Assembly (NCBI GenBank): GCA_022824865.1
Contig: JAJDZD010000021.1
Location: 1-62,820 of the forward strand
Origin: Chloroflexota bacterium
GTDB taxonomy: Bacteria > Chloroflexota > UBA11872
DNA length: 62,820 nucleotides
Direction of reading: 5' to 3'
In this document: piece by piece, positions 18,057 through 27,928 of the stretch
How the letters are laid out: every line of letters starts with the position of its first letter
Numbering within the stretch: position 1 is the stretch's first letter
The notes under the pieces: generated by a model
What the model saw: only the letters and a program-made list of their open reading frames with translations
The model's database searches: none
Told to the model about the DNA's origin: nothing
Position numbers and translations under genes: made by a program

Positions 18057-19451
18057 TCAGTCGGCGATGGTCAGCCGCTCGGCCTCCACCTCTTCGAACC
18101 ACGACTCCAGTTCGCGGAGAAGGCTTGCCGCGCGCCCGGGCTCCGCATCCGCCAGGTCGTTCTGCTCCCGGGGGTCGAGTTCGAGATCGAACAGCAGCGG
18201 AGCGTCTGGAGTCGGGAACTCCCGGTCCGCCACCCCAGCTGGAATCGCCGCGTGGTGAAGCTCGGGCCGGTACTTCAGGTCCCTGTCCATCTGCGTGTGT
18301 TCGGGTCTGACCCGCATCAACTCGTCAATCCTCGGCCGCACCAGTTTCCAGCGCCCGCTCCGAATCGCCGCATTGCACTCCACCTGCGGCGTGTAGCGAT
18401 TCCATTGCCAGAAGCGACGCGGCGTGGCGGGCGACGGCTCGCCGCGAAGCGTGGGCAGCACACTTACGCCGTCGATTGGCGCTCCGTCGACGCGCGAGGC
18501 GCCGGCCGCTTCCAGCAGCGTCGGCAGCCAGTCGACGTAGTGGACCAGGGCATCGTTGCGCTGTCCGGCCGGCAACCCCTCCGGCCAGCGCAGCAGCATG
18601 GGGACGCGAATCCCTCCCTCGAAGACATTCCCCTTGGCGCCGTTGAAGTTGCAGTTGAAACGACGCGTATCCACTTCAATGTCCATGGTGTAGTCGTACC
18701 CGAGGGAAAGCTGCGGCCCGTTGTCGCTGGTAAACATGACAATGGTGTTGCCGGCACAGCCGCTTCTGTCCAGTGCTTCAAGGATCTGGCCCACGCCCGC
18801 ATCCATGCGCTCATTCATGGCGTAAATCAGCGCCACGCCATGCGGTAGACCGGCGTCCAGATAGGGCTGGACCAGCTCCTGTGGCGCCTGCAGCGGGGTG
18901 TGCGGCGCGTTGAAGGCCACGTGCAGGAAGAACGGCCGCTGCGCGTTGCGCTCGATGAACGCGGACGCCTCGGCCGCGAAGACATCCGTCAGGTAGCGGC
19001 CATCGGAGTGCTCGGTGGTTCCGTTGCGGTCGAGCCGCCACTTGTAGTAGTCCGCCCAGCCGCCGCGAAAGCCCAGAAAGTCGTCGAACCCGCGGGCGTT
19101 CGGGTGAAATCTCGGATCCAGCGCGCCCAGGTGCCACTTGCCCACCATGCCCGTCGCATAGCCAGCGGCCCGCAGGTGGTCGGCCAGCGTGATCTCCCTC
19201 AGCGCCAGCCGGTCAAGCCCCTGGCCCTCCAGCGTGTCGATGGCACCCGTGCGGTGCGGATAACGACCCGTCATCAGCGCCGCGCGAGCCGGCGCGCAGA
19301 CGCACGAACCCGAGTAGTGTTGCGTCAGGCACACGCTCTCGTCCGCCAGCCCGTCCAGCACCGGCGTCCGCGCCGGTCCGTCATTGAAGATTCCAAAGTC
19401 GCCGTAACCCATGTCGTCGGCAACGATCAGCACGATATTGGGCTGGGTCAC
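18057..19451 (-). CDS. sulfatase
   Basis: A 464-residue sulfatase. The motif VLIVADDMGYGDFG carries the paired metal-binding aspartates D12-D13, and GSCVCAPARAALMTG gives the formylglycine site C52 in a CxPxR context. GKWHLGALDPRFHPNARGFDDFLG is the usual arylsulfatase A-type block, and VMFTSDNGPQLSLG replaces DHG with DNG as in many arylsulfatases. It is read convergently to the preceding operon. No signal peptide is visible. Maturation needs a formylglycine-generating enzyme, which is not encoded in this window. Confidence 0.9.
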   Translation of the reverse strand: MTQPNIVLIVADDMGYGDFGIFNDGPARTPVLDGLADESVCLTQHYSGSCVCAPARAALMTGRYPHRTGAIDTLEGQGLDRLALREITLADHLRAAGYATGMVGKWHLGALDPRFHPNARGFDDFLGFRGGWADYYKWRLDRNGTTEHSDGRYLTDVFAAEASAFIERNAQRPFFLHVAFNAPHTPLQAPQELVQPYLDAGLPHGVALIYAMNERMDAGVGQILEALDRSGCAGNTIVMFTSDNGPQLSLGYDYTMDIEVDTRRFNCNFNGAKGNVFEGGIRVPMLLRWPEGLPAGQRNDALVHYVDWLPTLLEAAGASRVDGAPIDGVSVLPTLRGEPSPATPRRFWQWNRYTPQVECNAAIRSGRWKLVRPRIDELMRVRPEHTQMDRDLKYRPELHHAAIPAGVADREFPTPDAPLLFDLELDPREQNDLADAEPGRAASLLRELESWFEEVEAERLTIAD

Positions 19452-19732
19452 TGGTAACTCACGTCCGCGAACGCCAGCCCATCATCGCTGACGACAGCAG
19501 ACAACACCAATCGCTGCCGCCATAGTTGCACGATTAGTAACTAAGGCCGATGGGCGTGGAAAGCGGGATTCGCAGAAGCTGGGCAAGCGACTGGCTATGC
19601 TGCCACCCAATGGCCCTTGCGCACCGCGCTTCGCCGCGAGGATTCCGGCACAAATCCAGTGGCTCACCTCTTCGTTCGCGACGGTTCGGAGGCCCGCTTG
19701 CACTCGCGACCGTCAAGACATCAACTCCCTGA

Positions 19733-22585
19733 ATGACCGTCGACCCAAACGTCCTGCCGGGCCTTGCTCTTCTCGCACTCGAGCTTCTGGTGCTCGCGAC
19801 GGCCGGCTTCGTTGTCGCTCGCGTCGTGCTACGTCAGCGAAACGACCTTTTGGCGCTGGCCCAGGGACTCGTCGTAGGGCTGGCGCTTTGGGGTCTGATT
19901 GCTAACTTCGCCATGTACCTGCTGCCCGGGATGGCGGGTGCGATAGCCGCCTGGGTCGCCACCATCGGCATCGGAGCCAGGCTGGCGTGGCGGGCGCCAT
20001 CACCATTGCGCGTTTCAGCACGAACCGCCGCCGTGTTCGTCGCGACAGCGTTGGCCGTGTTCTGGCTTGCTCTGGCCGGACGCCAACTCCTGTCGCTGGC
20101 CGACGACGAAATTCGTTACGGACTAGCCTCATCCATACGCGCCGGCGGATTCCCACCGGTTGTGCCATGGAACCCATGGCAGCCGGCGACGTACCACTAC
20201 GGCATCGTCATGCTGGTTGGGCTCTTGTCTCCGCCCACGGGTCCAGACCTAGCGTTCGTTAACGAGATTCTGGGGGCCTATATCTGGACATGCCTTGCCC
20301 TCGTTGTCATAGCCAGCATTCACAAGCACGGAGGATGGGTCGCTACGCTCGTGCTTAGCCCTCTCCTTCTGACTGCGGGAGCGTGGACGCTTATTGGCTC
20401 ACCGAACCCACCAAGCATCGTGCAGTCTCCCGTGCCCACCGGAGCCCCGGGAGCAGGTATTCGCACGGCGTTAATGGAGGTTTACTGGCCACCATTTAAT
20501 TTGCCATTGGATACAAACTACGACGCGTCACCGCCGAACAGCTGGAGGCCATCTTTTCCACTCTCATATGTGTTGGTTTTTATTGTCCTGGAACGCATAA
20601 CTGTTGGTCGCGTACGGTCATGGACATCACTATGCATGCTGGCTGCCATACTCGGGTTTGCAGGGCTAGCAGACGAATCGGTTGCACTGATTGGACTAGC
20701 AGTGTGGATTGCGTTCGAGATTTTGCAGACCTTCAGGCTCTTCCAATCGCGTCGGCACCTTGAGACGCAGCAACAAGGTAGTGATGCCAGCCCACACCAT
20801 AACGATCTTTGGACCATCATACTGCGGGCGGCCGTCGGACCGGCATTGACGGTTGTCCTGCTGACCGCAAGCGGCGGAGTTGTGACGGGCCTCCTAACCG
20901 GCTCGTCGCACGCTGGGTTTGCGCTTGCATGGCACGAGAACCCTGCCAGCCGCCGACCACTGGGAGAATTGGCAGAAATGGCCGGCGGCCTCGGGGTTCT
21001 GGGACTTGGGCCGCTAGTTGTTGCTACCGCCGCCGTGCTGCTGGCGTGGCGCAACCCTTTAATCCTACTTCTGGCCATCGGTAGTGGAGCATTCCTTCTG
21101 GCTGCCGTTGCCCTGCGCTACGAGCCATCCCCGGCGGATGTCAGCCGCCTGGACGGGCACGCCCGCAACTTTGCTCTGTTGGCGTTGCTAATTGCACTTG
21201 GCCTCCGCCTCGGCACTCTCAGAACGCGATATCGCTACATCGCCGTGGCGGGTCTGCTTGCGCTAGTCACTTGGCCGACTGCTGCAGCACCGGCCCGTAG
21301 TCTCAGCCTGGGACTTGAGCGGGGGCTGCAACTTTCAAATATGCCACCTGGTCCGCGGGAATTTTATGAGTGGTTTCAGGGACGACATGCGGTCAAACGG
21401 TTTCGCTCCGAGGAGGTCGCCAGCCATATCCGCAAGCACACACGACCAGACGCGCGCGTGCTTTCGCCGCATCCGCATGAAATGACTATCGCAACCGGCC
21501 GGCCGAACGCGTCTGGATTCTTAAACCTCCAGCACTTCCTTAAAGGATCCGGTCCCGAATACGAGGATGCGATTCGGTTTCTCGAACCCTCGGCGATTAG
21601 GAAACTCGGTATCGACTATGTGCACACAACAGATACCTGGGTGGCCAAACTTCCAGACCGCGCCGTGCGCCGCTTGAACGATCCGTTGCTATTCGAGTCC
21701 GTTGTCCTGGATGGCACTGACGCCCTCTACCGCATTACGCCTGCGTTCTTAGAACTCGACAGTTCACCTACGGACCAGTCGTATGAAGCTCTGGGGCACG
21801 TTGTCCCTGCTACTTCCTCAGTCTATCTATCACCAGACATGGACGCTCGCGATGCCCTGCGTGCTTCCGTCGCCTTGTCAAATGCTCAGCAATTCGGCAA
21901 CATCGACACATCGGTTCTCCACCTGCTATCCAAGCTTCCGACGGAGCCGCTCAAAAACCGAGCACCTGACTTCGTCGTAACATCGTCCCACATGGCTCCG
22001 GCGGCATTTGCGCCCGACAAACGTCGTCCTATTTGGTGGAACAACTCGCTTGCTGTGTACGCTCCTTCTGGCGCAATCGAACCGATCACCGGCCCGCCGC
22101 CACGGCACTTCAGCGTTGAACTCTCGGATGTTCGCATAATCGACAAGCGCATTTCCTTTACCACTACATTCACCGATCGCGCTTCCGATCGGTGGACTGG
22201 GCAGGATTGGGTAGTCATGTCAGTCGAAGACTCGCCCTGGGCGTTCCCTGACAGATCAAGAACATCCCGACGTACACAAGCACCAGCCCGGACGTTCAAG
22301 GGACAGATTCAACCAGTGGCCGAGACGAATACCCACGAGTACTTCTACTTGTACGAGTTTCATGTCAATACGGCGGCATTGACCGTGTGGGATGGAAATA
22401 GCTACGTGATACTTGATGAACTTAGTCGCGACTTCGGGCCCGGCGTCTGGATGCTTGCTGTTCGTTTACTTCGTGGCAGTGAAGAAGTTGCTCTCGTTCC
22501 TCTGCTTCGTTTCGAATTGAATGCCAACGGCGACTTTTTTTTCAAATCCTACGACGGTTCGCTTGACGCCATGCTGGCTCCCTAG
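19733..22585 (+). CDS. large polytopic membrane protein, GT-C glycosyltransferase-like
   Basis: A 950-residue protein. The first about 530 residues contain roughly a dozen hydrophobic helices, starting LPGLALLALELLVLATAGF. A charged extracellular-type motif SLADDEIRYG near residue 125 resembles the acidic first-loop motif of GT-C glycosyltransferases. The remaining about 400 residues are soluble, including HAVKRFRSEEV and HPHEMTIATGRPNASGF. I do not recognise the exact family. Two decayed copies of the same gene follow in tandem (22692-25520 and 25659-26230). The neighbours are other GT-C-like membrane proteins, suggesting a cell-surface glycan locus. Base composition is visibly more AT-rich than in the flanking genes. 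Confidence 0.75.
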   Translation: MTVDPNVLPGLALLALELLVLATAGFVVARVVLRQRNDLLALAQGLVVGLALWGLIANFAMYLLPGMAGAIAAWVATIGIGARLAWRAPSPLRVSARTAAVFVATALAVFWLALAGRQLLSLADDEIRYGLASSIRAGGFPPVVPWNPWQPATYHYGIVMLVGLLSPPTGPDLAFVNEILGAYIWTCLALVVIASIHKHGGWVATLVLSPLLLTAGAWTLIGSPNPPSIVQSPVPTGAPGAGIRTALMEVYWPPFNLPLDTNYDASPPNSWRPSFPLSYVLVFIVLERITVGRVRSWTSLCMLAAILGFAGLADESVALIGLAVWIAFEILQTFRLFQSRRHLETQQQGSDASPHHNDLWTIILRAAVGPALTVVLLTASGGVVTGLLTGSSHAGFALAWHENPASRRPLGELAEMAGGLGVLGLGPLVVATAAVLLAWRNPLILLLAIGSGAFLLAAVALRYEPSPADVSRLDGHARNFALLALLIALGLRLGTLRTRYRYIAVAGLLALVTWPTAAAPARSLSLGLERGLQLSNMPPGPREFYEWFQGRHAVKRFRSEEVASHIRKHTRPDARVLSPHPHEMTIATGRPNASGFLNLQHFLKGSGPEYEDAIRFLEPSAIRKLGIDYVHTTDTWVAKLPDRAVRRLNDPLLFESVVLDGTDALYRITPAFLELDSSPTDQSYEALGHVVPATSSVYLSPDMDARDALRASVALSNAQQFGNIDTSVLHLLSKLPTEPLKNRAPDFVVTSSHMAPAAFAPDKRRPIWWNNSLAVYAPSGAIEPITGPPPRHFSVELSDVRIIDKRISFTTTFTDRASDRWTGQDWVVMSVEDSPWAFPDRSRTSRRTQAPARTFKGQIQPVAETNTHEYFYLYEFHVNTAALTVWDGNSYVILDELSRDFGPGVWMLAVRLLRGSEEVALVPLLRFELNANGDFFFKSYDGSLDAMLAP

Positions 22586-22691
22586 CCCGGCGCTATGGAT
22601 CCGGTCGACGCCAGATCTCTCATCGATCGAATTCGGAGATCCCGTGGCACGCAGGCGCTTACGCCCAATAAACACCCCGGAGACCACTTGA

Positions 22692-25520
22692 GTGACAGTT
22701 GATCCTACAGTCCTCGCGGGCCTCCTGCTCCTGGTGCTCGAACTGCTGACACTTGTTGCCGTTGGCTTCGTTATCGCGCGGGTGGTGCTGCGGCAGACCG
22801 ATGATCGGATGACGCTCGCGCAGGGGAGGGTGATAGGCCCTGCGTCGTGGGGCCTGCTGGTCAACTTCATCCTTTATCTCGTGCCACGGCCGGCCGGAGC
22901 GCTGCGGGCCTAGCTCATCACACTGACGCTCAGTGTCGGCTTGGCCTGGCACGCACGGACAGGGCTTCATCTGTCACTGCACACGCTGGTGGGATTCGCC
23001 GTCACGACGTTGGCACTATTGTGGGTCGCTCTGGCCGCGCGTCAGTTGTTGACGATTCCCGATGACCATATTCACCTCGGGATGTCCGCGCTGATACGAG
23101 CCGGACTTTGGCCGCCACTGCCCCCTGCTATCCTTGGATTCCCGTCTCGTTTCACCATGGAGCTGACATGGTCATTGCGCTGTTGGCCCCACCGTTCGGA
23201 CCTGATCAAGCGTTTACGACTGAACTGCCAAGCGCCTAAGGCTGGACGGGCCTCAGTCTGGTCATAGCAACCACCCTGCCTCGATACGGGCATTGGACCA
23301 TTGTGCTGATCCTGAGTCCCCTGGATCTTAGCAGTGGTGCTTGGACATTGGTCCTTGTCGGTGAAGCACCAACAATCCTACAGGTACCCATCTCGTTGGA
23401 TCTGCCTGCTGCCGAACTAGGCTCATCGCTTGCCGACTTGTACTGGCAAACGGTGGAAATGCGGTGGTCTGAACCTGAACCCGACTCGCCTCCCACAAAA
23501 TATCTGGAAGCCGTCCTTTCCGCTATTATAGGTGTTGACGTTGATCGTACTGGAACGAATTGCTGTTAGTCGAGATCGGTCGTTACCATCAACGTGCGTC
23601 CTGGCAACCGTCCTTGGGTTCCTAGGGCTTGTTGATTAGGCGTTTGCGCTGATTGGGCTGTCTCTATGGATCGCCCTAGAACTTGCGCAAATCCTCAGGT
23701 CTTTCCATTTGCATAAGCGCCTTGAGACGACGCCGTCGGACGATGCTATCGATCAGCTTAACCACGTTCGTTGGCCCGTCATATTGCGGGCATCTGCCGG
23801 ACCAGCGCTAACGATTGTGTTGCTGGCTGCAAGCGGCGGGGTCGTGTCAGGCCTGGTGACTGGCTCATCGCATTCAGGACTTAGCCTGATGTGGCACGAG
23901 AATCCAGCCAGCCGCCAACCGCTTGGCGAACTGGAGGAACTATCGGGCGGTGTTGGACTTCTGGGCATGGGACCCGTAGTTGTCGCCGCAGTCGCCGTGC
24001 TACTCCCGTGGCGTAGTCCGTTGGTGCTGCTATTGGCTGCAAGTAGCGGCGCATTCCTGCTTGCGGCGCTAACCCTGTTCTACGAGCCGTTTCCTGGCGA
24101 TATCACCCGAATGGACGGGCACGCTCGCAACTTCGCTTTGGTTGCCGTTCTGCTTGCGCTTGGCATCCGCCTAGCCACTGTCAGATCCGGATACCGCTAT
24201 GCTGCAGCGGCCAGCCTGATTGCGCTGGTCACGTGGCCAACGGCTGCGTCACCGGCCCGGGCCCTGAGTCTTGGGCTTGAGCGCGGGGCGCAGTTGTCCA
24301 TCATGTCCCGAGGCCCGCGTGAGTTTCACGAGTGGTTTCAAGGACGACATGCGGTCAAGCGTTTCAAGTCCGACACCATCGCCGATTTTATTCGTGAGCA
24401 CACGCCGGCTGACGCGCGAGTACTCTCGCCGCATCCCGACGCACTTACAATCGCCGCCGGCCGACCCAGCGCTTCTGGATTCGCTCATCTTCTCCACATA
24501 ATCGTCGGGAGAGGACCCGAGTACAACGACGCCCTCCGATTCCTTGAACCAGCTGCCATTCGGCAGCTTGGCATTGACTATGTGCATGCGACCGAAACCT
24601 GCACAGCCGAGTTGCCCAATTGCGCTCAACAGTGGTTGGTCGCTCCCGAGCTGTTTGAACTGCTCGCCCGTGATGGAGCCGACGCCCTGTACCGTGTCCG
24701 ACCGACGTTCCTGAACCTTAACGCTCCGCCCGCCCGAGGTTCGTTCGAGGCTCTTCGACGAGCCATTCCGGGAACTGCGTCCGTCTACATCTCACCTGAC
24801 GTCGAGCTCCGGGCCGCGCTTCGCATAGCTGCGACCCTCCCACATGCCCAACTATTCGGCGACTTTCAGACATCCATCCTGCATATGCTCTCGAGGCTCC
24901 GGGCCGAGCCTCTAGACGATCACGAGCCGGATCTGGTCGATACGTCCTTCCGGCTGGCTCCAGCCACGTCTGCGTTCACCGCGCGCCGACCACTCTGGTG
25001 GAATGATGGAATCGCCGTCCACGCACCAACCGGCACCATTCCGTACATTATGGATTCCCCGACCACACATTTCAGTGTTCGCCTATCAGATGTACGCGAA
25101 CAGCAGAACCGGATTTCCTTCACCGCAACATTCATCGACCGCGCAACCGATCGATAGACTGGACAAGACAGGGTCGTCATTCCAACTGACAACTCGCGCT
25201 GGCTGCTTCCAGATTCTTCCACTGTCTGCCGACGAACCCAACCTCCAGCAAGGACATTCAGAGGACATCTTCAGCCAGTCCTTGAAACGACACTTCACGA
25301 TTACTTATACCTCTATGAGTTCAATCTCCATACAGCATCGCTTTCATTCTGTGATGGAACTAGCTACGCCAGTCTCGAGCACCTGAGCCGCGATTTCCAA
25401 CCCGGAAATTAGATGCTAGCCGTGCGTATATTCAGCGGCACTCAGGAAGCTGCACTGATCCCTATTCTGAGCTTCACACTTACCTCAAAAGACAGCTATT
25501 CCTACGATGCTTATGATTGA
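22692..25520 (+). pseudogene. second tandem copy of the GT-C-like membrane protein, broken
   Basis: Colinear with the intact gene at 19733-22585 over nearly its whole length: it starts TVDPTVLAGLLLLVLELL and ends near KDSYSYDAYD. It is interrupted by in-frame TAG codons at 22911-22913, 23637-23639, 25155-25157 and 25410-25412. At least two frameshifts lie between about 23110 and 23540. The longest surviving open piece is 23709-25157. Because reading continues in the same frame after most stops, this is decay of a full duplicate, not a chance similarity. Confidence 0.88.
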
Positions 25521-25658
25521 CCCATCAGAGCCATTTTGATTCAGTGACTACTGCGAGATTCAAGCTACTGACTTGCTGCCGAAAATCTCTTAAAGCGAAA
25601 GTCGAAGATCGATTTTGTCTTCCCAATCCTCCGCTTGACGTGGTCGAGATCTGTACGC

Positions 25659-26230
25659 ATGACAGTTGACCCCACGGTCCTACCAAGCCTGCTGCTTATA
25701 GATCTCGAACTCATAGTGCTCTCGGCATTGAGCTTCATCGCTGCCCGGGTAGTCCTACGCTAAACCGATATCAGGATGGCAGTGGAACAGGGAATGGCAA
25801 TCGACCCATTGCTCTGGGGGATAGCTGTCAGTTTTACCGCTTCTTAATTCCAGATCTCGACGGTTTCATCTTGGGTTGGATGTCCGCTATAGCGTTAGCC
25901 TTGCAATTTTCCAATTGCCATGGCGCTGTCAGATGTACAGCTTATCGAAAAACTGCATCCAGCAGGCATGCACCTATTCACTCCCCTACCAGCTACGATG
26001 GAATTGGGATCACAAAGATCTGATTTCGTTACCGTAATCGGCTCGTATGGCACCGTCCGCATTCGATGCCGCCACACGTCGTCCCATCTGGCGGGATTGA
26101 GAAGTCGCAATCTATCCGACTGACGTAACCACCGCTCCGCTAGTCAACTCGCAGTCCGCTCCAACATCAACCGTGAAGAAGACGGCCCGCTTCCCGTGTT
26201 GCACCTCATTCTCGCCGCCATAAGACTCCA
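25659..26230 (+). pseudogene. third copy of the GT-C-like membrane protein, remnant
   Basis: It begins MTVDPTVLPSLLLIDLELIV, matching the starts of the two upstream copies, and is stopped at 25761-25763 (TAA) and again soon after. From about 26050 the sequence matches the C-terminal region of the intact copy (RRPIWR against RRPIWW), so most of the middle is deleted. The right boundary is approximate. Confidence 0.75.
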
Positions 26231-26237
26231 GCGACTG

Positions 26238-27743
26238 TCACTCGACGGAACGTGTCGAATCCGACCTGCTGGCACCTACAAAGAGGCGCGCCTCAATTGC
26301 CAGAGCTAGACCCAGGACCATGATCACGCCAGCAGCCAACAGCACAGCCGCCCAAGGACCCAGCCGCTGTGCAAGATAGAGATCTGGACCGAGCAGGCCG
26401 TCCTGCCATTGCCGAGCGAGCCGCAGGTGAGCGCCGATGAGGGAAAAGTGCGGGTTCCAGAGCACCTGTTCAGGCCGGGCGCCGTGCTCCCAGAGATTCC
26501 GCCAGCCAGTCTGGTAGTCGAATAGGACACCCAGCACCGAAATCCCCAAGGACCAGGCAGCGAGGCCACCGACGGTTAGACGCATCGCCAGATTTGTAGT
26601 CCGCGCCTGCAGCACCACGCCCACGCCAAGAACCAGAAAAGGGACTACGGCGGTGAGATATCGAGGCCCCCAGGACACCCCGCCATACCAGTCAGTAAAT
26701 GAGCCATAGCCGACGACCGCGATGACGACCAACACCAACATTGCAAGCCAGATCGGACGATCTGTCGCTTTGCGTAGCAGGCCCCAGAGGCCAACCGCCG
26801 CCAAAGGCATGAAAACCAGCAGACCGAAGCTCGGGCTGGCCAACACTCCGAAGACACCAATGTACGCTCGGTCCGTCTGCCACAAGATCGTGCCCGTCCG
26901 ATAGCCGATATCCAGAAAGTCGCCTGTCCGATACAGGTTCCAGAGGCCAACGCCTGGAAAGGCGACCGCAGCCCAAGTAGCTGTGAAGACGGCCGTACCC
27001 TTCAGGCCAGCGAACCCGCTCTGCTTCCACGCCAGCAAACTCAGTGTGCCCAGGACCATCCCAAAGACCATGAACTCCGGTCGTGTCATTACGGTCAGGC
27101 CAGCCAGAAGGCCCGCACCTGCCCAGTGACGCGCGGTGGGAACAGAACCTGTGATCGGAAGGAGCGCCAGCACGGCCAACAGCGCGGCCAGTGGGATGTT
27201 GGCCAGGCCCTTGGCATAGATCCACAACGGACTGGCGAACGCCAAGGTCAACGCCCCAACCACGGCGTAACGCGGCCGCAGGCCAAGGTTGCGTCCGAGC
27301 AGGAACGTCCCGCCAACCAGCGCAGCTGCAACAGCCGGGCCGTAGAGCAGCACAGCCACGGGGCGCACGGCGCTTGGCTGGGGAAAGGATGGCGACGGTG
27401 GCGGCGGGTCGGAGCCAATCCAACTGGCGACGCGGTAGGCCGGAGTCATGGCAGCCCACGACATTAGACCGTAGCGGCCCGTGACTCGATCCGCCGATCG
27501 ATGGCTCAGCGTCAATAGCTGCTCTCGTGGAAACGGCTGCTCGCCTGCCAAGTCAGGGCTGCCTGTCTCCACCAGAGCCCGCGCCGACGCGTAGTTGGTG
27601 ATCTCGTCTACGCTGTACGCATGCGCACCGGACGTGAGCAGATAGACGAGACCCGCAAGGAGCGCCACCACGGCGGCTCGTCCCAGATCTCGCCGCTGCG
27701 TGCTGTCGACCGCTTCTGGGGCCGTGGACTTCGACGGGGTCAT
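26238..27743 (-). CDS. GT-C family membrane glycosyltransferase (GT39/GT83-like)
   Basis: About 501 residues with around a dozen membrane helices. Just after the first helix lies AYSVDEITNYASARAL, the DE motif in the first outer loop typical of ArnT/dolichyl-phosphate-mannose transferase-like enzymes. These use lipid-linked sugars at the outer membrane face. A later WYGGVSWGPRYLTAVVPF segment, with a GPRYL-type motif, is common in this group. ATG 27743 is preferred; GTG 27746 is one codon earlier. It is divergent from the next gene, with a 182-bp shared upstream region. Donor and acceptor are unknown. Confidence 0.75.
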   Translation of the reverse strand: MTPSKSTAPEAVDSTQRRDLGRAAVVALLAGLVYLLTSGAHAYSVDEITNYASARALVETGSPDLAGEQPFPREQLLTLSHRSADRVTGRYGLMSWAAMTPAYRVASWIGSDPPPPSPSFPQPSAVRPVAVLLYGPAVAAALVGGTFLLGRNLGLRPRYAVVGALTLAFASPLWIYAKGLANIPLAALLAVLALLPITGSVPTARHWAGAGLLAGLTVMTRPEFMVFGMVLGTLSLLAWKQSGFAGLKGTAVFTATWAAVAFPGVGLWNLYRTGDFLDIGYRTGTILWQTDRAYIGVFGVLASPSFGLLVFMPLAAVGLWGLLRKATDRPIWLAMLVLVVIAVVGYGSFTDWYGGVSWGPRYLTAVVPFLVLGVGVVLQARTTNLAMRLTVGGLAAWSLGISVLGVLFDYQTGWRNLWEHGARPEQVLWNPHFSLIGAHLRLARQWQDGLLGPDLYLAQRLGPWAAVLLAAGVIMVLGLALAIEARLFVGASRSDSTRSVE

Positions 27744-27928
27744 CACTCAACCGCATTCCATCGGTGGGGACTGGATCAGGTGTTGGAGGGGAGCCAAGTC
27801 AGGCACTCGCCACACTAGGAACAATGTGGCAGATCAAGCCAGCCTCTGACCCTGCAAGCACGCAGGATTGCACGATCTAGGCTCGATCGCGCATTTCTCC
27901 GACAACAACCTACACAGATGACATAGAC

